Origin: an uncultured Trueperaceae bacterium
GTDB taxonomy: Bacteria; Deinococcota; Deinococci; Deinococcales; Trueperaceae
Length of the DNA: 35,003 bases
Reading direction: 5' to 3'
Assembly (NCBI GenBank): GCA_913057165.1
Contig: CAJXNS010000014.1
Coordinates: 1-35,003, forward strand
The translations under genes and the position numbers were made by a program. The notes beneath the pieces were generated by a model. It worked only from the letters and a program-made list of their open reading frames with translations, was not told where the DNA came from and ran no database searches. This document shows positions 16,438-24,588 of the stretch, one piece after another (the first letter of the stretch is position 1; each line of letters begins with the position of its first letter).

Positions 16438-18714
16438 ATGGCGACCGACCCGAACGCCGACCGCGAGGTCGCACCCAACTTCATTACCCAACACATCGAC
16501 CAGGACCTCAAAGCCGGACGGTTTGACACCGTTGTGACGCGCTTCCCACCGGAACCCAACGGCTACCTGCACATCGGTCACGCCACAGCGATCTGCCTTG
16601 ACTTTGGTGTCGCGAACGACTACCAGGGCGAAACCAACCTTCGTTTTGACGACACGAACCCCACCACCGAAGACCCTCGTTTCGTCGATGCGATCGAGCA
16701 AGATGTTGCCTGGCTGGGTTTTTCGTGGAAACGTAAGCGCTTCGCCAGCGACTACTTTGAAACGTTGTTTGGGTTGGCGGTGCGTTTGATTGAGATGGGC
16801 GACGCGTACGTAGACGACCGTAGCCTGGAAGAGATTCGCGAAACCCGCGGGACGGTCACCACGCCCGGCGTGGCCAGCGCCGCTCGCGACCGGTCGGTTG
16901 AAGAAAACCTGACGCTTTTCCACAAAATGCGTGCCGGTGAGTTTCCTGACGGTTCGCACGTGCTGCGCGCGAAGATCGACTTGGCGAGCCCGAACATGAT
17001 CATGCGCGACCCGGTGCTCTACCGCATTCGGCGGGCGCACCACTACCGCACCGGGGACGCCTGGCCCATCTACCCGCTGTACGACTTTGCCCACCCCCTT
17101 TCAGACGCCCTAGAGGGCGTGACGCATAGTCTGTGCACCCTCGAGTTTGAGAACAACCGCGAGATTTACGACTGGTTGGTCGCGCGCCTGTTCGACCCAC
17201 CACGACCGAGGCAAATCGAATTCGCGCGCTTGAACCTGGCGCACACGGTGGTGAGCAAACGCCAGTTACTGCGGCTGGTGGAGGATGGTCACGTGCGTGG
17301 CTGGGACGACCCGCGCATGCCGACGCTCGCGGCGTTACGGCGGCGTGGCATTCGACCCTCGGCCGTGCGAGAGTTCGCCCGCCGGGTCGGAATCACCAAA
17401 ACCAACGCCAGCACGCCGGTCGAGTTGCTTGATTCAGCCGTACGTGACGACCTCAACGAGGTCGCCCCTCGCACCATGGCGGTCTTAGATCCGATCCCGC
17501 TGCGGTTTGAGGGGCCCGCCCCAGCGGCCACCCTTGAAGCGTCGCTGTGGCCTCACGACGTGCCGATGGAGGGCTCCCGGTCACTGAGCATGGGCGATCG
17601 GTTATGGGTGGAACGCGACGACGTGGCGGTTGACGCCCCGAAGGGTTGGAAACGCCTCGCGCCCGGCGCGGTCGTGCGGTTACGTCACGGGCCGCTGGTG
17701 CGCTGCACCGACGTTGAGGTGCGCGATGACCGTGTGGAGGGCGTGACTGTCGAGGTTGTGCCCGAAGCCGAAGGCAAGCCGCAAGGCGTCATCCACTGGG
17801 TGGACCACGCAACCGGCATTCCAGCGGTCTTCCACCTGGTCAACCCCCTATTTCAGGATGCCCAGCCGGACTTAAGCCAGCCGCTTGGTGAGCTAATCAA
17901 CCCAGACTCCCTGCAGGTCCGTAGCGGCTTTGTAGAGCCTTACGCTGCCGTACAAGATGCTGACGTGCGCTTTCAGTTTGAGCGGCAAGGGTACTTCTGG
18001 AAGGATCCAGGCGCACCCGAGGGTGACTTGGTGTTCGTGCGGATTGTGACCCTTAAGGACGGTTGGCAGAAACGCACACGCCAGGTGGAGCCGGTACGAA
18101 CGCAGCCTAAACCGAAGAAAACACCACAAGCTTCAGACTTTGTTGACCGAACCCCGGACATGGTGGCGTCGCTTACGCCCGAAGCACGCAAGCGCTTTGA
18201 GGCGTTGCAGGCCGAGGGGTTGGATGATGCCGACGCCGTCCGTTTGGCAGGCGACGACCAACTTGCCGGCTGGGTGCAGGATGCGGTGGCGGCTGGCTTA
18301 CCGGCGGCCCTTGCAGCGAACTGGCTGCTAAACGAGCTTCCGCGCGTGCAGCAGGGCCGCCCACTTGGCGAGCTGGCTTGGGATTCGGGGACGTTTACGA
18401 ACCTGCTGAAACTGCTCCATGAAGACCGGGTGACCGCGGCGGCGGCACGCCAGATGCTTGGCGTGCTGGTGGACGACCCGCAAGATCCCGCCGTACTCAT
18501 GCAAGACCTAGGCCTTGAAAAGCTTGGGGATGACGCGGCACTGAAGGCGTGGGTCACCGAAGTGCTGGCCGAACATCCTGACCGGGTGGAGGCGTTTAAG
18601 GGCGGTAAGACCGGCTTGCGTGGGTTTTTTGTGGGCCAGGTGATGCAGCGATCGCAGGGGCGTGCGGACGCCAAACGCGTCGGCGAACTTGTCGACGAAG
18701 CCCTTGCGTCATAA
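16438..18714 (+). CDS. glnS: Glutaminyl-tRNA synthetase with YqeY/GatB-type C-terminal tail
   Basis: Class I aminoacyl-tRNA synthetase of 758 residues that charges tRNA-Gln. The ATP-binding HIGH motif is at 45-48 in 'PPEPNGYLHIGH', and the KMSKS equivalent is VSKRQ at 272-276. The beta-barrel anticodon-binding region ends near residue 555. Residues about 570-758 ('LTPEARKRFEALQAEGLDD' to the end) are a helical YqeY/GatB-type tail resembling the tRNA-binding tail of GatB. The same fusion is known from Deinococcus radiodurans, where the tail helps bind tRNA-Gln, and it is the main taxonomic marker in this window. The gene follows cdsA by 25 bases and appears to have its own leaderless promoter. 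Confidence 0.98.
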   Translation: MATDPNADREVAPNFITQHIDQDLKAGRFDTVVTRFPPEPNGYLHIGHATAICLDFGVANDYQGETNLRFDDTNPTTEDPRFVDAIEQDVAWLGFSWKRKRFASDYFETLFGLAVRLIEMGDAYVDDRSLEEIRETRGTVTTPGVASAARDRSVEENLTLFHKMRAGEFPDGSHVLRAKIDLASPNMIMRDPVLYRIRRAHHYRTGDAWPIYPLYDFAHPLSDALEGVTHSLCTLEFENNREIYDWLVARLFDPPRPRQIEFARLNLAHTVVSKRQLLRLVEDGHVRGWDDPRMPTLAALRRRGIRPSAVREFARRVGITKTNASTPVELLDSAVRDDLNEVAPRTMAVLDPIPLRFEGPAPAATLEASLWPHDVPMEGSRSLSMGDRLWVERDDVAVDAPKGWKRLAPGAVVRLRHGPLVRCTDVEVRDDRVEGVTVEVVPEAEGKPQGVIHWVDHATGIPAVFHLVNPLFQDAQPDLSQPLGELINPDSLQVRSGFVEPYAAVQDADVRFQFERQGYFWKDPGAPEGDLVFVRIVTLKDGWQKRTRQVEPVRTQPKPKKTPQASDFVDRTPDMVASLTPEARKRFEALQAEGLDDADAVRLAGDDQLAGWVQDAVAAGLPAALAANWLLNELPRVQQGRPLGELAWDSGTFTNLLKLLHEDRVTAAAARQMLGVLVDDPQDPAVLMQDLGLEKLGDDAALKAWVTEVLAEHPDRVEAFKGGKTGLRGFFVGQVMQRSQGRADAKRVGELVDEALAS

Positions 18715-18748
18715 ATTCGCTAACAAAAAGAATCGGACGCGTCCAGGT

Positions 18749-18809
18749 CAAATGTCGTGTGAAATTCGTCCATGACGTTAGATGACCAATGTTGTCAAAA
18801 TGACATTTG
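18749..18809. promoter_or_regulatory. Inverted repeats upstream of the doxX-like gene, candidate operator
   Basis: TGTCA-AAA-TGACA (18793-18805) is a perfect 13-base palindrome 17 bases before the start codon. A longer pair, TCAAATGTC (18748-18756) and GACATTTGA (18802-18810), also matches exactly. A weak -10-like TTAGAT lies at 18778-18783, so a bound repressor would sit just downstream of the transcription start. No regulator gene is adjacent. Confidence 0.45.
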
Positions 18810-18822
18810 AAGGGAGCAGCTT

Positions 18823-19351
18823 ATGACCGGCACCATGCATTATCCCGAACCGCAAGTGAGCAAGGCCATTTTTGCCTCCAAGGCATCGGCCCCGTTCTGG
18901 ACGATCGTCCGTATCTACCTCGGTTGGCAGTGGCTCATGGGTCGGTCCTGAAGCCGGAGGGGCTGTTCGCGGTTACCTCGGCGGCGCCTTAAGCCGCGCT
19001 GGTGACGATCAGCCCAGCGTGACGGGCTGGTACGCCTGGATGATCGAGAACCTGTTCCTGCCGAACGCTTGGCTGATGAGCCACCTGGTCGCGTTCGGTG
19101 AGGTCTTGGTGGGCATCGCCCTGATCGTGGGCTTCCTTACGGGCGTCAGCGCCTTCTTGGGCGGGCTCATGAACGCCGCATTCCTGCTGGCTGGCACCCT
19201 GTCGAGCAACCCCGTCATGCTCATTCTGGCGACCTGGATTGTGCTGGCTTGGCGCGTCGCGGGTTACTACGGCCTGGACTACTGGATCCTGCCTAAACTC
19301 GGCACCACCCGCGCGTGGACCGGTGAACGTAAGGACGCAAGTTCTGCCTAA
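18823..19351 (+). pseudogene. DoxX-family membrane protein, disrupted by a deletion and frame change
   Basis: The ATG at 18823 has AAGGGAG before it and encodes 'FWTIVRIYLGWQWLMGRS', then stops at about 18951. The family continues in another frame from about 18940: 'VGPEAGGAVRGYLGGAL', then 'LMSHLVAFGEVLVGIALIVG' and 'LILATWIVLAWRVAGYYGLD', ending at 19351. Intact relatives have about ten more residues (a lysine/proline/tryptophan segment like 'AGWxKLxxPAW') between 'GWQWL' and the glycine-rich part, so roughly 30 bases, not a multiple of three, seem to be missing. DoxX proteins are four-helix membrane proteins linked to quinone or thiol redox. The rest of the gene is well preserved, so the damage is recent or is a sequence error. 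Confidence 0.8.
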
Positions 19352-19374
19352 ACCCGTCATCGTCGCATCCTTGA

Positions 19375-19411
19375 AGCGCCCCTACAGGTGTGGGGGCGCT
19401 TTTTATTTCTT
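19375..19411 (+). terminator. Intrinsic terminator after the doxX-like gene
   Basis: AGCGCCCC (19375-19382) pairs with GGGGCGCT (19393-19400) across a ten-base loop, followed directly by TTTTTATTTCTTT. The T-rich run is on the plus strand only. The minus-strand sugar transferase gene ends inside the T-tract at 19403. Confidence 0.9.
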
Positions 19412-20017
19412 TCCCGCCGCCGGTCCGATTAGGCGCACCGCGGTCTGCCACAACACCCGAACGTCCCGCCAAGGCGTCCTTGTTTTCAGGTAGGCCATGC
19501 TCGCCTCAAGCTTGTGTGGCATCAACGTCTCCACGTAGTACGTTTCAACGTCATCCTGGCTCGCCAAGGATGCTTCCTCGTTGGCCCAGGCGACACTCGT
19601 TGGGTCCGTGATGCCTGGCCGCACGGTCAGCAGCGGTGCGGCCCAACCAGGCCACCGTTCGACAAACTTGGGGACTTCAGGCCGTGGTCCGACAAACGCC
19701 ATCTCGCCGCGCATCACATTGACCAGCTGCGGCAGTTCGTCAAGCTTGCTGCGCCGCAAAAACCGGCCCACGGCTGTGATGCGGGCGTCCCCACCGGCGG
19801 TTACCGACGGCCCACCTGAGCCTTCACGCATCGTCCGAAACTTAAGCAGTACGAACGGCACGCCGCCAAGACCAACGCGCACTTGACGATAGAACACCGG
19901 CCCGCGCGACGTCGTCGCCACCGCCAGACCAACCGGCAGCAGGACCGGCACCAGCAGAAGCGTCAGCGCCACAGCGGCGGCGGGGCGTTCAACCCAGGCC
20001 GGCAGGCCGTTAGGCAC
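19403..20017 (-). CDS. Bacterial sugar transferase (polyprenyl-phosphate phosphoglycosyl transferase)
   Basis: A 204-residue monotopic phosphoglycosyl transferase that moves a sugar phosphate from a UDP-sugar to undecaprenyl phosphate, the first membrane step of polysaccharide repeat-unit assembly. A single N-terminal membrane segment (about 11-34) is followed by 'GPVFYRQVRVGLGGVPFVLL', 'KFRTMR', the catalytic Asp-Glu pair in 'SKLDELPQLVNVMRGEMAFV', then 'GPRPE' and 'RPGITDPTS'. The size matches the PglC/WcaJ C-terminal catalytic domain without the extra N-terminal helices of WbaP. It overlaps the end of the upstream aminotransferase gene by eight bases. It is the last gene of the minus-strand cluster. 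Confidence 0.92.
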   Translation of the reverse strand: MPNGLPAWVERPAAAVALTLLLVPVLLPVGLAVATTSRGPVFYRQVRVGLGGVPFVLLKFRTMREGSGGPSVTAGGDARITAVGRFLRRSKLDELPQLVNVMRGEMAFVGPRPEVPKFVERWPGWAAPLLTVRPGITDPTSVAWANEEASLASQDDVETYYVETLMPHKLEASMAYLKTRTPWRDVRVLWQTAVRLIGPAAGKK

Positions 20018-21236
20018 GCCGCGCCTCCACGGTACTGAGTACCGCGTCGATCACGTCATCGACGTCCGTGTCTGTTAACCCAGGATGCAGCGGAAGCGAC
20101 AGCATGGACGCAAACGCCGCGTCGGCTTCTGGGAAGGCGTCCGTTGGGCTTTTCAGGCGCTCTCTGTAGAACGTCATCTGGTGCAGCGGCCGGTAGTGCA
20201 CGCTCACCCCGATCATTTTTTGGGTCAGCGTTTCAATGAAAGCGTTGCGGTCGATGGTGAGCTGCGGCAGGTTCAAACGCAGCACGTACAGGTGCCATGC
20301 GCTGCGGACATCCACCCGCTCGGTCGGGGTCCGCACGGCCGGCTCATCACGAAACGCTTCGTTGTAACGGCGCACGATCGAGCGCCGTTTCGCGTCGTTC
20401 CCGTCGAGTTTGTCAAGCTGACGCAAACCCAACGCGGACTGCATGTCGGTCATGTTGTATTTAAAGCCGGGCTTGAGGATGTCGTACGACCAGGGGCCGC
20501 CCCCTTTGTCGTAACGCCGCCAAGCATCGCGCGACATGCCGTGCAGCGAGAGGGCGCGCGCCTCCTCGAGCAGTTCCGGGTCGCCTGTGAGGGCGCCCCC
20601 TTCTGCTGTCGTGAGGTTCTTGGTGGCGTAAAAGCTGAAGGCGGCTAGGTTGCGGCGGCTGCCCACACGCCGCTTGCGGTATTCGGCTGGAAGTGCGTGC
20701 GCGGCATCTTCGACCACCTTTAAACCGAACCGTTCCGCCAAGGCATCCACGCCATCCATGTCGGCTGGATGGCCTGCGTAATGCACCACGATCACCGCTT
20801 TGGTTCGTGGGCCGATCGCGCGCTCTGCATCCGACAAGTCCATCGTCAGCGTGTCGGGTTCAACGTCGACCAGGACCGGGATGGCGCCGACGTGCATCAC
20901 GACGTTGGCTGTGGCCGCAAACGTCAAGGTTGGCACGAGCACTTCGTCGCCAGGCCCAATACCGAGCGTCACGAGGGCCAAGTGCAGACCCGCGGTACAC
21001 GAGTTCAGCATGAGCGACGTGCCGCCCGGTGCGTCCACCGTCCGTCCGAACGCCTCTTGAAAACGGTTGGTTTTCGGCCCGGTGGTGATCCAATGCGACC
21101 GCAGGGTGTCGACCACCTCGTCAATTTCATCGGGCGCAATGGCGGGCGGCGAAAAATCTAAAAAGGTCGACCTTGGCGGCCGCCACGTGCGGCGGGGCGG
21201 GGGCGCGTAAGAGCGAAGCGGGTGGGGTTGGGTCAT
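20010..21236 (-). CDS. DegT/DnrJ/EryC1/StrS family sugar aminotransferase
   Basis: PLP-dependent enzyme of 408 residues that aminates a nucleotide keto-sugar. The PLP-lysine is K206 in 'AFSFYATKNLTTAEGG'. Other family marks are 'DEVLVPTLTFAATANVV', 'VEDAAHALPAEYRKRRVG', 'YNMTDMQSALGLRQLDKL' and the 'SVHYRPLHQMTFY' region near the end. The ATG at 21236 is preceded by AAGGAGCC; the frame remains open well upstream to 21959 but that part has no family similarity and is antisense to the deacetylase. The product sugar cannot be determined. It probably works with the epimerase encoded upstream and feeds the sugar transferase downstream. Confidence 0.93.
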   Translation of the reverse strand: MTQPHPLRSYAPPPRRTWRPPRSTFLDFSPPAIAPDEIDEVVDTLRSHWITTGPKTNRFQEAFGRTVDAPGGTSLMLNSCTAGLHLALVTLGIGPGDEVLVPTLTFAATANVVMHVGAIPVLVDVEPDTLTMDLSDAERAIGPRTKAVIVVHYAGHPADMDGVDALAERFGLKVVEDAAHALPAEYRKRRVGSRRNLAAFSFYATKNLTTAEGGALTGDPELLEEARALSLHGMSRDAWRRYDKGGGPWSYDILKPGFKYNMTDMQSALGLRQLDKLDGNDAKRRSIVRRYNEAFRDEPAVRTPTERVDVRSAWHLYVLRLNLPQLTIDRNAFIETLTQKMIGVSVHYRPLHQMTFYRERLKSPTDAFPEADAAFASMLSLPLHPGLTDTDVDDVIDAVLSTVEARRA

Positions 21237-21260
21237 CGTGGGCTCCTTGCTGGGGCGCTT

Positions 21261-21293
21261 GCACCTTGGGCGGTGCGGAGCCTCCAGTACACT
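21261..21293 (+). promoter_or_regulatory. Possible promoter for the deacetylase gene
   Basis: TTGGGC (21266-21271) and TACACT (21288-21293) are separated by 16 bases. The first box lies in a small hairpin, GCACC (21261-21265) with GGTGC (21272-21276). The gap is shared with the divergent aminotransferase gene. Confidence 0.3.
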
Positions 21294-21356
21294 CCGGTTT
21301 CGTCGTGCCGTCGGTGAGGACTGACCCTCCTGTCGGGCGCGGGCTGGGAGGATGCC

Positions 21357-22379
21357 GTGGCCGGATCGCTGGTGATCTCGTTGGATTTTGAGTTGGCCTG
21401 GGGCATGCTTGGCGTTGAAGACCCAAACGGTCGTTACCGGCAGCATCTTCAGGGTGTCTGGGAGGTGGTTCCAGGCACCCTGGAGCGGTTTGCAGCGCAT
21501 GGCATTCACGCCACGTGGGCAACCGTCGGCATGCTCACGTTTGATGGCGCGGACGCGTGGCGTGAGGCTTGGCCTGACGTACGCCCAGACGGCATCCACC
21601 CCACCGCTGACGCCTACCGGGTGACTCCGGATGCGCACGCGTCGTTTGGTTCGGTGTGGTTCGCACCTGACTTGGTTGACGCCATCGTCAGCACGCCGCA
21701 CCAGGAGTTGGCATCGCACGGTTTTGCGCACCTGCCGTGCCTTGAGGGGGTCGACCGGTCGTCTTTTAAGGCAGACCTGGCTGCTGCGTCCCGTGCGTTT
21801 AAGCGTTGGGACGTAACGCCACGCAGTTTTGTTTGGCCGAAACACCAACAGCGTTGCGACTGGCTTGGCGACCTGGCTGACGCAGGTTTTGTAGCGCACC
21901 GCGGACCCGCGCCGCACCTTCTCTACAAGCCGAGACCCGGACGGGCGGGTGGGATGCACGTGCGTGCCGGCCGCCTGGCGGATGCCCTGCTGCCCATTTC
22001 AGGTGACGGGGCGCATGCCTGGCCACCACCCGGCGGCACCCAGCGTCCGCTTGATGTGCCGGAATCGCACTTCCTTCGGCCACTGCCCAAACCGTTGGCC
22101 GTGACGGCGCACGGCCTGCAGACGGGCCGCTTGCAGCGCGCCATGACGCATGCCGCGCAGGCCGGCCGGCTTCTGCACCTATGGTGGCACCCGCACAATT
22201 TCGGGGGCGACCCTGCAGGCCACCTACGCCATTTGGACGGCTTGCTGCAGCACTTTCAGGCGCTTCATCAGGAGTGGGACTTTCCGTCCCGCACGATGCT
22301 TGAGGCGGCGAACGACGTGGGGATCGTGGGTGCAGCAGACCGCGCCCGCGCGAGCGCAGCGGCGTACACCGCGTCGTAG
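21357..22379 (+). CDS. Polysaccharide deacetylase family protein
   Basis: A 340-residue NodB-fold protein. The metal-binding/catalytic start 'VISLDFELAWGM' holds the Asp and Glu of the first motif, 'HGIHATWATVGML' and 'LASHGFAHLPCL' follow (His motif), and 'LLHLWWHPHNFGG' lies near the end. Such proteins remove acetyl groups from N-acetyl sugars in surface polysaccharides; members like this are common in polysaccharide clusters. No signal peptide is visible, so it would act in the cytoplasm. The GTG at 21357 has GGGAGG seven bases before it. It is the only complete gene in the cluster on the plus strand, and its last 112 bases overlap the convergent glycosyltransferase gene. Confidence 0.82.
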   Translation: MAGSLVISLDFELAWGMLGVEDPNGRYRQHLQGVWEVVPGTLERFAAHGIHATWATVGMLTFDGADAWREAWPDVRPDGIHPTADAYRVTPDAHASFGSVWFAPDLVDAIVSTPHQELASHGFAHLPCLEGVDRSSFKADLAAASRAFKRWDVTPRSFVWPKHQQRCDWLGDLADAGFVAHRGPAPHLLYKPRPGRAGGMHVRAGRLADALLPISGDGAHAWPPPGGTQRPLDVPESHFLRPLPKPLAVTAHGLQTGRLQRAMTHAAQAGRLLHLWWHPHNFGGDPAGHLRHLDGLLQHFQALHQEWDFPSRTMLEAANDVGIVGAADRARASAAAYTAS

Positions 22380-23482
22380 CGATCCAGCACCTCGGGTAGT
22401 CCGTAAGCTTTGACGGCCTGTTTGGCGCGTGCGCCTTTGCGTGCGGCAGCGGCTGGGTCTGAAGCGGCGGCCTCCATGGCGGCCGCCAATCCGGCATGGT
22501 CGCCCACCTCATGCAACCAACCACGGTCAGGCTGGATGAGCTCGTGGCTACCGCGAACGTCGGCCACGATCGCTGGAACGCCCATCGCCATCCCTTCCAT
22601 AATGGATCTCGGCAGGCCTTCGCGTTCGCTTGGCAGCAGCAAGGCGGTTGCTGCTTGAAGCAGCACGGGCACGTCGTTGCGGAACCCAAGGAATGAGACA
22701 CGCGAGGCCACCCCAAGTTGGCGTGCGAGTACTTCGAGGGCTGTTTGCTCAGGTCCCACGCCAGCGAACGCGACCTTCACGCCTGGTTGCTTCACGCGCG
22801 TGAGGGCGTGCAGCACGTCCCTATGGCGCTTTTCGGGGTTGAGTTCAGCGAGCATCACGAATAGCGGTTCGCCTGGCGTCAACCCGAGTGACGCCCGTAA
22901 CGTCTGCACGTCTGCAGCCCGCTGCATGAACGGTCCGTACTGGCGCAAGTCCACCCCGATGCCGGGCATGCGGTGCACGCCGTGACGCACCGGCCATGCG
23001 GACGCGCGCGTGAAGTCTTCATCGTTGATGAGTATCAGGTCGTCCGTCCAGCGTGACGCGAACCGCTCAGCCGCCGCGAAGGCGAGGTTCGTATGTGGTT
23101 TTCCTCGCGGGTGGGCGTGCAGACCGTGGGCGGTGTAGAGCACCTGAGGGCGTCCACCCGCCGAGCGCAGGGCGACCCGCGTCACGAACGCAGCGATTGG
23201 GTCATGCGCATGCACCAGGTCGGGATCGCACGCAGCAACGCATGCCTGCACCGCACGCACGGCCGCCGACCAGTTGACCAGGTCTTGCGGCTTGCGGGTC
23301 CAAGGGATATGCATGGCCCGCTGCAGCGTCTCAGCGGCAGGGTCGTCTGGCAGGCCGTGCGCTGCCCCATCGACCCGCCATCCGGCCTGCTGCAGGTGCC
23401 TGACGTGCGGAAGCAGAAAGTGCCTGAAGGTCGACGGCACGGAAGCCAGGAAGAGCATGCTCGGTTTTCGGTCACGCGTCAT
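22268..23482 (-). CDS. Glycosyltransferase, GT4-like (fourth of the cluster)
   Basis: A 404-residue GT-B fold enzyme that adds a sugar to the lipid-linked repeat unit in the cytoplasm. 'HAHDPIAAFVTRVAL' and 'YTAHGLHAHPRGKP' fit the N-terminal acceptor domain. The donor-binding E-x7-E motif is in 'LPSEREGLPRSIMEGMA'. It resembles the group typically next to epimerases in capsule clusters. The ATG at 23482 overlaps the upstream stop by four bases. The last 35 or so residues extend past the family fold ('AAPTIPTSFAASSIVRDGKS') and are encoded antisense to the deacetylase C-terminus. Confidence 0.88.
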   Translation of the reverse strand: MTRDRKPSMLFLASVPSTFRHFLLPHVRHLQQAGWRVDGAAHGLPDDPAAETLQRAMHIPWTRKPQDLVNWSAAVRAVQACVAACDPDLVHAHDPIAAFVTRVALRSAGGRPQVLYTAHGLHAHPRGKPHTNLAFAAAERFASRWTDDLILINDEDFTRASAWPVRHGVHRMPGIGVDLRQYGPFMQRAADVQTLRASLGLTPGEPLFVMLAELNPEKRHRDVLHALTRVKQPGVKVAFAGVGPEQTALEVLARQLGVASRVSFLGFRNDVPVLLQAATALLLPSEREGLPRSIMEGMAMGVPAIVADVRGSHELIQPDRGWLHEVGDHAGLAAAMEAAASDPAAAARKGARAKQAVKAYGLPEVLDRYDAVYAAALARARSAAPTIPTSFAASSIVRDGKSHS

Positions 23483-24588
23483 GGTGTCGCGGCGGAAGGT
23501 TGCGTGAACGAGGTTTTGCCGTTTGGGGGGACCGCCTGAGCCTTGAACCATGCGAGCGTGTCGGCGACCGCCTCCTCTAAGCCCACCACGGGGTGGTAAC
23601 CAAAGGCGTCCCGGGCGGAGCGCACGTCGGCACTGGCGTGGCGCACGTCACCATCGCGAAACGGCAGGAACTTCGGTGTCACCGGCTGAGGGCTCATGGC
23701 GGCTGCATGCCAAGCGTTGGTGAGGTAGCCGTGCAACTCAAGCAGGGTGGTCGCATGCCCGCTACCGATGTTGAACACCCGCCCGAAGGCTGCATCGTTA
23801 CGTGTCGTGGCCGCCAAGACCGTGGCGGCTACGGCGTTGCCGACGTGCACAAAATCGCGGGTGCTCCGCCCGTCGCCGTACACCTCACACGGTTGACCCT
23901 GACGGGCGCGTTGCATCCAACGCGCGAGGACACCAACCGCGTCGCCATGCAACGGGGCACGCGGCCCAATGACATTGAAGTGACGCAAGCCGATCACGCG
24001 CACGCCGTAAGCCCGCCGGTACGCCGCGGCGTAAAGGTCGTTGGCGGCCTTCTGTGCCGCGTACGGAGACAACGGTACGCCCTCTTCGTCTTCCCTGTTC
24101 AAAAGCCCAGAGGCGGTGCCGTAACTGACGCTAGAGGCGGCGTACAGCAGGCGGACGTCATGCACCTTGACGGAGTCGAGGAGCGTTTGAAAGCCGTTGA
24201 CGTGCACGTCGTGCGTGCCGTCGGGATCGAGCATGGACCGCCGCACGCCGGGACGTCCGGCGTGGTGGGCGACCACGTCGCTGCGGCGCACGAGACCGTC
24301 CAGCGTTTCGCGGTCGCGAACGTCGCCGTGCACCACCTCAAGGCGGCTGGCTGCGGCCAGCGGGAGAGGTTCTAAGGCTTCAGCGAGATTGGAACGCTGT
24401 CCGGTGGAAAAATCGTCCAGGACGATTACCTCCTGCTCGGCTGCAAGCAGCACCTCAGTCAGATAGGAACCGATGAAACCAGCACCGCCTGTCACAAGCC
24501 AGCGTCGTGGCCGCCGGCGTAACGCCTGCAACGCACTTGCCACGTGCGGGGCGTCACTCAACCGGTTGTGCAACGGACGCGCTGTCAT
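23479..24588 (-). CDS. NAD-dependent epimerase/dehydratase (UDP-GlcNAc 4-epimerase-like)
   Basis: Extended short-chain dehydrogenase of 369 residues that acts on a nucleotide sugar. The NAD-binding 'VTGGAGFIGSYL' is at 32-43, the serine region 'YAASSVSYG' at 149-157, and the catalytic tyrosine and lysine are Y176 and K180 in 'SPYAAQK'. A 30-residue leader before the NAD motif ('ALQALRRRPRRWLVTG') resembles the WbpP/TviC type of UDP-N-acetylglucosamine 4-epimerase. Substrate assignment is inference. The ATG at 24588 overlaps the upstream stop; an earlier in-frame ATG is within that gene. Confidence 0.9.
   Translation of the reverse strand: MTARPLHNRLSDAPHVASALQALRRRPRRWLVTGGAGFIGSYLTEVLLAAEQEVIVLDDFSTGQRSNLAEALEPLPLAAASRLEVVHGDVRDRETLDGLVRRSDVVAHHAGRPGVRRSMLDPDGTHDVHVNGFQTLLDSVKVHDVRLLYAASSVSYGTASGLLNREDEEGVPLSPYAAQKAANDLYAAAYRRAYGVRVIGLRHFNVIGPRAPLHGDAVGVLARWMQRARQGQPCEVYGDGRSTRDFVHVGNAVAATVLAATTRNDAAFGRVFNIGSGHATTLLELHGYLTNAWHAAAMSPQPVTPKFLPFRDGDVRHASADVRSARDAFGYHPVVGLEEAVADTLAWFKAQAVPPNGKTSFTQPSAATP

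Noticed and set aside
18936-18955. Programmed frameshift to make a full DoxX protein
   Set aside because: There is no slippery run at the junction and about ten conserved residues are missing, so a shift alone would not restore the family protein.
19375-19400. Two-way terminator also serving the minus-strand cluster
   Set aside because: On the minus strand the stem is followed by TTCAAGG only, which is not a T-tract.
21237-21959. N-terminal extension of about 240 codons for the aminotransferase
   Set aside because: The extension has no family similarity, is antisense to the deacetylase, and a ribosome binding site precedes the ATG at 21236.
23593-24375. Open frame of 260 codons antisense to the epimerase
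   Set aside because: No recognisable fold or start signal; the epimerase frame has all catalytic motifs.
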